Source of the DNA: Gonium pectorale
Taxonomy: Eukaryota; Chlorophyta; Chlorophyceae; Chlamydomonadales; Volvocaceae
Assembly (NCBI GenBank): GCA_001584585.1
Contig: LSYV01000040.1
Location: 950,684-972,256 of the forward strand
Length of the DNA stretch: 21,573 nt
Direction of reading: 5' to 3'
Shown here: in pieces, positions 10,691 to 19,300 of the stretch
Position numbering within the stretch: the stretch's first letter is position 1
Layout: every line of letters begins with the position of its first letter
Notes under the pieces: model-generated
Database searches by the model: none
Seen by the model: the letters and a program-made list of their open reading frames with translations, nothing else
What the model was told of the DNA's origin: nothing
Program-made: the position numbers and the translations under genes

Positions 10691-12294
10691 CCGTGGCGGC
10701 TCCGCGCCGCTCCGGCCAACTATGCGGACCGCTCGCGCGCTCTGATCACCACTAGGAAGCAAAGCAGCATCCGCAGCGCCCCTGGCCCCCGGCGCGGATG
10801 TGTTCCTGCAGCCCCCTTTTTGGCCATCAGGCGCCGCGGCCCGTGCGAGCCACGCGGGCCGCACAAGCCACGGGCCGCGGGCCTGCCATGCACTGGGCCA
10901 CAAGCCCGGTCGCCCCCGATTCACAATCGCAGTTGCGCCGTCAACCGCCAACCGCCAACCGTCCATTTTCAACGCAATGTCGCCAACCGGCAACCGCCAC
11001 CTGCCGTGTGCATGCCTGGGCTCCCCTGGCCACCTCCAAAGACTGCTCCTCCAAAGGCACCCCACGGCCGTACACGACCCGGGCAGACCGCTGCTACAAA
11101 CATCAACCGGGCGCAGCTGCCGTACTGCACACAAGGGTACGGTACGCCGTACCGAGGGGATGTGGCACTGCCTGGACCGGCCGCGCGCTCCGCGCGGGTC
11201 TGTCTGGCGTAGATGCGACGACAAGCGCTTCCTACGCGCCTTCCCTGTTCCCTCCCCGGCCATGCCGACGGCGCAGTGCGGCGGGGTGCGGGATGGCGGG
11301 GGGCGGGGGGCGGGGCGACGCAGCGCGGTGAGATGCGGGGCGGGGCGGGGCGGGGTGCAAGGCGGGGTCCGGGGCCGGCGGGCCGCCATCCAGCAGCCCG
11401 CGCCGAGCTTGCCGAGGACCCCGGCGGCCCGTGCCGAACCTGCTGCCCACGCATCATCCAGCACCCAGCGCCCGGCGCCCTCCCAACGCCGGGGTCACGC
11501 CCCCCGCTTTGCACGAGGTAAGGCCCGGCCTCAAGCAACGTCAGCGGCAGTAGCAGCCGCTGGTGCTGCTGGTGCCGCTGGTGCGGAAGCCACCCTTGGC
11601 CCCAGGAGCGCCCGCGCCTCCGGATCAAGTCCGCGCTGCGTGTCTCCGCCACCACCCAGCAGCCTCCGCCCCAGCCACCGGCCGCCGCATCCTGGCCCTC
11701 CCTGCCCCCGCCGTGACTTCGACGATTAGGTGGTCATAGTCCTTGCGCCGGTCGTACTGCGGCATCGTACACTGTGGATGTCGTACGGGTGCAGGTCAGC
11801 GACAACGCGCATCCTGTCCTCCCTGGCACCGCTACCTGTACGCCCCGAGATCGATTCATCGCCAGCCGTACTGCCCCCCCCACCCCCGTCTGCTGGCCCA
11901 CCGGGCCTGCCGCTCCAGGCCGCATGGGAGAGGGGCTGGGGGTGTGGGTGAAAGGGGCGCAGCGCGGTGGCTTGGGCGCGCCCCAGCTTGGGCGCCCAAC
12001 CCCGCGGGGCTGCCGTCGCAGCCACCGCCCAGCCCGGCCCGGCCCGGTCCGTCATGGACGCGGCCGTCACCGCCCAGTTCCGCGCCGGGCGTGCCGTCGC
12101 CGTCGGCGGAGGCGGGCCCTCAAACCGCCGCAGGCGGGCCCACGACGCCGCCACGGTCCTTTCGCCACAACCCCAACCCCAACCCCAACCACGGCGGCCA
12201 TAACAACCCCGGCACTCTGGTCAATGGATGTGGTCGCACAGATGGCCGCCTGCCCTCTGTCCGCGCCGCTAAGAACCAGGCTGCGGACGCGGAG

Positions 12295-13002
12295 TCACAG
12301 CCACACTCCGCCCTCCGCGTTGCCCTCCGGCCCGTCCGCGACCATGCCGCACAGGCCGGACGTGTCGTACGCCGCCGCGCCCGCTCCCAGCCCGCAGCCC
12401 GCGTCGAGCCCCAGGGCGCCGTTGGCGGGCGCCGACTCCACGCCCTGGCCCACGGCGCCCAGGTACACGCCGCCCTCGGGATACCCCGGATCCGCACCGC
12501 CACACGCGTCCATGTCCGTGTCAATGGCGCCCCATGGGCCGGCCCCTGTGGTGGCTCGTATATCTCCCGCGTCAGGCGCGAGCTGCTGGCCCGCTCCGCT
12601 TTCGGTCTCCATGCTGCGGGGCCCGGAGGAGGAGGGGCCGCCTCGGGCTCGGCTGGCTGCAGGCGCAGCTGCAGCTGCTGCCGCTCCTGTCGGCGTGGTA
12701 GTGGATGGGAACGCCGCGGTCGCGTCGGCGCCGCGCCCGCCAGCGGGGGCGCCCTCGTCCACCCCTACGGCCACCGGCTCCGACGTGTACTCCTCGCCCG
12801 TGAGGCGTCGGAGCTCCTCCTCCAGCGCCGCGAGCCTCGCCTTCTTCTTGGCGAGCGTGGCGATGTTCTCGCCGATCGCCATGCGGAACTCGGGGTCGGG
12901 CCCGGCTGCCAGCGCCTCCTTAAGCTCTTGATTCGAGCGCTCTAAGTGCAGTATGGAGTTCTTCAGTTCGTCGATATCTTTCTTCAGGACTGATTCGGAC
13001 AT
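12295..13002 (-). CDS. Coiled-coil protein resembling proteasome-assembly chaperone Tma17/Adc17
   Basis: This is a single exon of 235 residues, with ATG at 13002-13000 (G at -3) and TGA at 12297-12295. Residues 1-72 form a charged helical pair: KKDIDELKNSILHLERSNQE at 7-26, a short break at GPDPEF (34-39), then AIGENIATLAKKKARLAALE (42-61) and EEELRRLTGEEY. From memory, the pattern of an acidic/Lys helix with S-I-x-H-L-x-R-S-N, an acidic gap, an E-N-helix and L-E-x-E matches yeast Tma17 (Adc17). That protein is a short (about 150 aa) helical chaperone acting on the Rpt3-Rpt6 ATPase pair of the proteasome base. Residues 73-235 are Gly/Ala/Pro/Ser-rich and probably disordered, longer than the family usually has. 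The gene is divergent from the LRR gene, with starts 340 bp apart. The gene is fairly sure; the family assignment is moderate. Confidence 0.75.
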   Translation of the reverse strand: MSESVLKKDIDELKNSILHLERSNQELKEALAAGPDPEFRMAIGENIATLAKKKARLAALEEELRRLTGEEYTSEPVAVGVDEGAPAGGRGADATAAFPSTTTPTGAAAAAAAPAASRARGGPSSSGPRSMETESGAGQQLAPDAGDIRATTGAGPWGAIDTDMDACGGADPGYPEGGVYLGAVGQGVESAPANGALGLDAGCGLGAGAAAYDTSGLCGMVADGPEGNAEGGVWL

Positions 13003-13342
13003 CGCGTAAGACCTTGGGACCGATGGATTTCAAAGCAGGGATTGAACAACTCGCAGTAAACGTGAAGTTAATTTTGGTGGTCTCGCGTGGGCGTGCTTGG
13101 TTTGGCCTTCAATGGCGAGGAAAGCGGTTGGCGGGTACTTCAAGGTCGGTTGGCTGTGGCCTCTGTCGACGTGCGCGAAGCCACAAGCCGGGACGTCCGG
13201 CATGTCGGCTACGATCAATATTGACATATAAAAGCAACACAACGGTGCGTATCCAGACGTAACGTGACCCCTCAGCTGCTACGAGTGTTGCCGCTGCGCA
13301 CCTTCCTTGGAGCCATCCCTAGCGCACCGGGGGTGCTCGTTT
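13003..13342. promoter_or_regulatory. Divergent promoter region between the coiled-coil and LRR genes
   Basis: The 340 bp between the two ATG codons is lower in GC than its surroundings and must carry both promoters. TATAAAA lies at 13227-13233 on the + strand, 110 nt before the LRR start codon, and would place transcription start near 13255-13265 with a 5' leader of about 80-90 nt. I see no equally good TATA box on the - strand for the coiled-coil gene. Confidence 0.55.
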
Positions 13343-16300
13343 ATGGCCGTGGCGAGCTTGCTGGACATCTGCATTCAGGCAAGCGGAAGCCTGGGCCATC
13401 GCGCGGCGGCCCCCTGCCTTCAACGCCGCCTCGCCGCAAGCTCCGCAAGCACCTCCGCTCCCTCCCCGCAACCCCTCAATCCATTACACCCCTCCCCCTC
13501 CCCCTCCCACTCCCACTCCCACTCCCACTCCCACTCCCAGGCAGTAGCATGTAGCAACCACTGGACCGTCCAGCGCCGCAGCCTCGAGGTGAGCCCCGAA
13601 GGCAGACCGGCATGCGTAGTGCTGCGGGCGCAGGGTTGGGGCCCCGCCCCACCCCACCCCAGCCCCTCTCCCTGCCCCCCAAAATGCGGCGCATTCGGAC
13701 CCTCTCGCATGGACCCGTAAACGAACGCGGGGATGGCGTGGTTGCCCTCCTCCGGCCGCCGCCCGCCTTACTCGTCTCCCAGTTCCCACCCGCCTATACT
13801 CCTCCCACCTCCCACCCGCTGCCCGCCGAGAAAGTGCGTTTTCTAACCACTTGGAACCCCAGCCACCGGCACCCCGCCCCGTAACCTGCCGCCCCCTCCC
13901 CCCCCCGCGACCCGTTTCCCTTCTTCATCCCACCCCGCCCCGTCCGGCCCGCAGCGCCTGCCCGAGGAGGCGGCCAACGAGCTGCTGTCGCTCCTCATCG
14001 CCCGGCAGTCGAACCTCCAGCCCCACCCGCAACACCAACACCAACAACAGCAGCAATCGCAGAGACAACTACAACAACAGAGGCAGCAGCCTCGTGTTGG
14101 CTCGCCGCCAAGCCACTCGGCATCCCCCGCCGCCGCCGCCGCCCCCGCTGCCGCCGCCGCCGCCGCCGTAGCGACCGCAGCAGCGGCAACAGCGGATGGG
14201 TACAGACCGGGATCGTGGCGGCCCGCGCCGCCACCGCCGCCGCCGCTGCGTCCCGCGACGCTGGAGCTGTTCCGGCACTCTGTGACGCGGGCGGCGCTGC
14301 GGGGCCCGCACGTGACGGCGGAGTGGCTGGCGGCGCTGGCGGGCTTCAGGTGCGGGGCGCGCCGGGCGGTGGGGTGGGACGATGGCGGGGCGGGTTGAGG
14401 GGGCTCAGGCTCCTCCCTCGACGGCGTTCATCACCGCGTCCACGAGTCCTCCAGCCTAGGGGGCGGAGTGGGGGCTGGCGCGTCTTGCCCTATGGCTGCG
14501 AGTCCAGGTGCTCCAGGGGCTCCGCGCCACGGGCGCTGCCAGCCCGCTGCCATGCGCAGAGCGGGGTCAGAGTAGGAAAAAAGGTGTCCTCACCCAATAG
14601 GCCTGAGGCGCATGCCGTCCCGAACCACCGAGGCGAAGCGACGAAAAGTTCCTCCGGCCCCACGTCCCATCGTCCAAGTCGGCCCCGAACCAGCCCGTGA
14701 GACCACAGAGAGGATGAAAAGAGGATCAAGGAGGGGCTGGGTAACGGCACTCTCCCGAAAGTCGGCGGCGCTCGTGTCCCGTCCCAGAGGCTGAGAAGGG
14801 CCGGGGTGGGGTGGGGTGGGGGGCGTCGTGCTCTACGGCTGCGAGCCCAGGAGCATGGCTCCGCGCCGGGGGCACTGCCGGCCTGCTGCCATGAGCAGCC
14901 CGGATCAAGGCGGGTGGCGGGTGGCAGCGTTAAGACCCTCCCGCTAGCGCCGCATGAGCTGGCGCCGTGACCCGCAGTCGGGGGGCGGTGTATCTGAGGA
15001 TCAGAGGGTTATTTGGGATCTCTGCTGAGGATCAGAGGATCTCTGCTGGGATCTCTGCTTTCGGGCGTGGCATGCGGCGGGGAGGGGAGCGGAGAGGGGG
15101 AGGCTGTGCCGGGGTGTGGGGCGGCCCCGGCCTCGGGCGATGGGGCCCGCCGCCCCTGGAGCGCGCAGCCGGCTCTCCCCGCCCCGCCCCGCCCTGCCAT
15201 GCACTGTCCCTGCGCCCCTTCCCGCCGCCCTCATCCTGATCTTCCTTCTCAGTCTCGTTTTCGTGTCCATCCGCTCGCCGCCCCCTCCCCCCGCTGTCCC
15301 CGTTACCGGCCTCAACTCGTTTCCTCCCGCCTGGCGCCCCCGCCGTCCCCTGCCCCGCCACCCCCGCCCCCCGCAAAGCCACTTGCGGGAGCTCTCCCTG
15401 ACCGGCTGCACGAAGCTCACCGCAGCGGCACTGCAGCCGCTGATGGGAAGCGCTGCCGCCGCTGCCGGCGGCGGCCGCGCCATGAGCGGCGGCGTCGGCG
15501 GCCCCTCCGCCTCCTCTGCCGCGCCAGGCAGCCCCCTGGAGTCCCTGGAGTCCTTGGAGCTGCGCGGCTGCGTGCGGCTGGGCGACGAGGCGGCGGCGCT
15601 GCTGGGGCGCCTGACGGGGCTGCGCTCGCTCGACATCTCGGGTGGGTGGGCCGGGCGTCGGTGGGAGGTAGGAGTGGGGGCCTCCGGGGGGCGGAGTGTG
15701 GGGAGCGGGGAGGGGGGTCGGGTTCAGGGGCAGCTGGGGAGGGCTTCTGCGCTGGGTCGGTACGGTGGGTCGGGGGTGGCGGGCCGTTCGGGCCTTTCGT
15801 GTCGCGTGGCGCAGCACGGCGCGGCGGGGCGGGGCTGGGAGGGGCGGGGGCTGGGAGGGGCGGGGGCTGAGCCGGGGCTCGAGGGGCGGGGGGGTTGCTG
15901 TTCAGGGGGAAGGAGCGCACCACCTTGAGGGCGGTATGCGTGCGCCTCCCGTGTGTCCGAGGTGCGGTGCGGGAAGCTACGCGCCGAAAGCGGCCCGGCT
16001 GTTCCTGGGGCCTTCAGGGTGCTTCGCCTGCGGGCCCCCGTGGGACGCGGCATCACGGCCTCCTCCGGGTAGCTCCTCCGCGCCCCCTCACCCTCCCCAT
16101 CACCTCCACCACCACCACCACCACCACCACCGCCACCCGCAGAGACCGCCATCCGCGGCGGCGGCCTGGCCGCCCTCACTACCCTGAGACGCCTCACGCG
16201 CCTGGCGGCGGGCGGGCTGCAGGTGGGAGCCCGGGGTGGGCGGGCGGAGGGGCGCTGCGGGGGGGCGGCACAAGCACACACGCACACGCCACCCACGCTC

Positions 16301-19300
16301 TGTCGAGAGGGCCTTTCCCCGCCCCCCGCGCCCCCAATGGCACCCCGCTTCCGGTGCCACACAGACGGCCGGCGACGAGGCGTGGTGCGGCCTGCTGCCC
16401 GCCTTGCCGCAACTGAGCCACCTGGAGTTGTGGGGCGGCGGAGCCGGCGGAGCCGGCAGAGCCGCCTCAGCTGACCCCCCTGCCGGCGGCAGCGGCCCTG
16501 GCGGCGCCAGCGGCGGCGAGGATCTGCTCCTGGCGTTGGCGTGCCTGGGGGAGCTGCGGCACCTGAGCCTGGCGTGGACGGGCGTGCGGACGCTGCCCGC
16601 GTTCCCCGGACTGCAGGTGATATGGTGTGTTTTACGTCATGCGAATGTGCGTGCTTGTGGACAGGCTGCAGACAGGCTGCAAACAGACGAGCGGGGCAAT
16701 GCAAACAGTCGAGCAGTCGAGCAGTCTGATATGGTGTGTGTTACGTCATGCGAATGCGCGTGCTTGTAGACAGGCTGCAAGCAGACTAGGCGAGGTAGGC
16801 GAGCGAGGTGTGTGTGTGTGTTGCGTATGCGTGACGGAGTGCTTAGATCGATAGGTCTAAAAGGTAGCTAGCTAAGGCATCCCGGGACCGCAGGTGTGTG
16901 GGATGGGGCGGGGCGTTGGGTGGGGGGGAGGGTGGGAAGGTCGTGGGGGTGGGAGGGAGGATAGGAAGGCGGAAGGTTCGTATGGTGGGGATGAGGACCC
17001 CGGTGACCCGTCCTCGCCGTTTCCGCTTCCCCCACCCCACGCGCCACGCCCATCCCCCGTCATCGGCCTCGCCTTCGTCGTTTCCCCCAGCCCCAACCTC
17101 CAGGCCCTGCCCCCACCCGAACCCGCACGTCCATGCTCCACCCGAGCCTCCGATCCCAACCCATACCCCTGACCCCAACCCCCGCCCCAAACTCCCAACC
17201 CCAGCGGAGCAGCATGAGCCCTATGGCATCCCACCGGGCACTGCTGGCGGTTTGCGACAGCGGTCCCCGACCCCTTGACCCCAAGTTGCGATTCGCCCCC
17301 CCAGCGCCACTCGTTACTACCCATTTACACGTTTTCACACGCTTCGGTAGCCCAACCCCCGTCCCCCGGGCCTCAAGTCATGGACCTTTGTCACTGCCAC
17401 TTCCCACACACACATCACACACACAAGTCCCCGCCCCCGTTCCCCGCGCCCGATCAGGTCCTGGACCTCAGGCACTGCCGGCTGTCCGAGGTGTGGTGGC
17501 CGACGGGCGGCCCGGGGCGGCTGGCGCTGCGGCAGCTGCTGCTGGCGGGGGCCGAGGTGGAGGGCCCCGCGGCGGCGGCGGGGATCGCCCAGCTCGTGCG
17601 GTGAGAGTGCGGAGGGTGCGGAGGGTGGGCCTGGACGGTCGAGGGGGCCTGGAGGGGCGAGGGGGCCTGGAGGGGCGAGGGGGCCTGGAGGGGCGAGGGG
17701 GCCTGGAGGGGCGAGGGGGCCTGGAGGGGCGAGGGGGCCTGGAGGGGCGAGGGGGCCTGGAGGGGCGAGGGGGCAGGGCGTGTGGAGGGGCTCCGTGGAC
17801 CGATGTGCCGCGCCCCCTCCCCCCCCCCCTGGGTTGGTTGCTTGAGTCGGACCCTGTGTTGCGGTGTGGCGGCTGGGCGGGAGGAAAGAGAAGAACAAGG
17901 GGAGGAACAAATGGAGAAACAGGGACAGAAATGGACGTAGGGAGGGGAGGGGTGAGCGGGCGACAGCAAATTGTGGCCTTACCCTTGTCATTACGCAGCA
18001 GGGCGCTCACGCGGCCGAGGCCCGGGGCCCCGGGCCGGGCCGGGCTGGTCTGGGCGTGGTGCTTCGCAGGTCGGAGCGCGGTGCCCTGGTCAGCCTCCCG
18101 CCAACGCACCCCCGCCCCTTCACACGTTCTGGCCCATGCGCGTTCCCGCCGCTTGCCCCCACCCCCATCCCTTGCGCCCTCCCCACCCCCACCCCAACCC
18201 CCAACCCCGCCCCGCCCCGCCCCATGCGCCCCCCCGCCAGCTGCTCCGCCCCCACCCTCGAGCTCCTGGACCTCAGCCGGCTGGTCGCCGTGGGGGGCCA
18301 CCGCTCGTCGGACGCCGACCCGTGGGTCGCCTCGCGCGTGCTGGCGGCGCTGGCCGACCCGTGGGACGGCGACGGCGGAGCCGATGGACCCGGGACCGGG
18401 CCAGCGCCGGAGGAGGAGGGGCAGGAGAGGGGGGCCGCGGCGGCGGCACCGCGCCTGACGTGCCTTGACCTCAGCCACGCGGTGGTGCAGCCAGGGGACC
18501 TAGTGCTCCTGCAGGTGTGGGTGTTATGTATGCGTAACGGTATGCTCAAACAGTTCTATGAGCGACAAACCGGCTCCATAAACGACAAAACAACCTAGCC
18601 GGCAGCCCATGAGCCCGACCCAGCTAAGTGGCCCTCCTGCAGGTGTGTGAGGATGGGCAAGTGGCGTCCCTCAGCGGCGGCGCTGTCCGGCTGTCCTTGA
18701 ATGGCGTGGCAGCTGCACGCCTGCTCTTGGGGCGGTTCGCAGATGGCCAGTTTAGGTGTCCCCCGGCGCCGGGGACCCACCCCGCTCGCATCCTGCATCG
18801 TGCCTGCCTGACCTCTTCGGCTTATGCGCAACGCCGCGGCGCGGTACTGTACGGCACGGGTGCCGTGCAATCCGGTTCGGTACGGCGGTGATGGTGGAAG
18901 GGCAGTGCGGCGCCGACCCGCACGCCTCGCGCCGCGCCGTCCCACGACCGCACTGAGTCCACCATACACCGCCGTACGACGTACGACGTACGACGTGCAC
19001 CGCACACGCGGCCGCTACACCGAGCGGCCGGCGCCTCCCCGGCTGCCCGTGGCGACCCCCCTCCCGCGTCGCATTGCGTGTCCAACCGCCGCAGGGCGGT
19101 TGAACACGCAGCCCACGCAGCCCCAACCCCCTCCTCTCCAGACCTTGTGTTCATCCCTTCCCCCCCTGCTCCGTCCCCCGCGCCCCTTTCCGCGCCCCAC
19201 CACCCGTTGTCACGCCCTCCCCCCCTCCCTCCAACCCCTCTCCCCGCCCCCTTGCCAGTGCGCGCCGGCGCTGCGGCGGCTGTCAGCTGCCGGCACCCGC

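Larger units (their letters stand above)
7639..12294. other. 4.7 kb convergent intergenic region, no supported gene
   Basis: This lies between the 3' ends of the RRM gene (+) and the coiled-coil gene (-). It is full of overlapping open frames of 100 to 437 codons on both strands. The longer ones examined begin at non-ATG codons or are antisense shadows of real exons, and their products are Arg/Ala/Pro/Gly noise. Noted contents are a TG run at 9102-9114, a dispersed repeat copy at 10635-10690, a small palindrome around 11140-11155 (CGGTAC, GCC, GTACCG), and GGGGC-rich runs at 11300-11370. The 14-mer GCCGTACCGAGGGG occurs at about 8752 and again at about 11147. I found no TGTAA signal in the first kilobase after the RRM gene stop. 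Part of this may be long 3' UTR or decayed mobile DNA. Confidence 0.5.

Noticed and set aside
10538..11729. Overlapping frames of about 300 codons on both strands
   Set aside because: Both start at CTG or GTG, overlap each other and encode Arg/Ala/Pro/Gly-rich noise; the region contains a dispersed repeat copy.
12165..12196. CCCCAA repeats as telomere-like sequence
   Set aside because: Only about three to four units, mixed with other C-rich sequence, inside the 3' flank of a gene; not a telomere array.
11743..12945. + strand frames of 385 and 400 codons
   Set aside because: They lie antisense to the coiled-coil gene, whose reading frame has a clear heptad pattern. The + products are Pro/Ala/Arg noise and start at non-ATG codons or far from any promoter signal.
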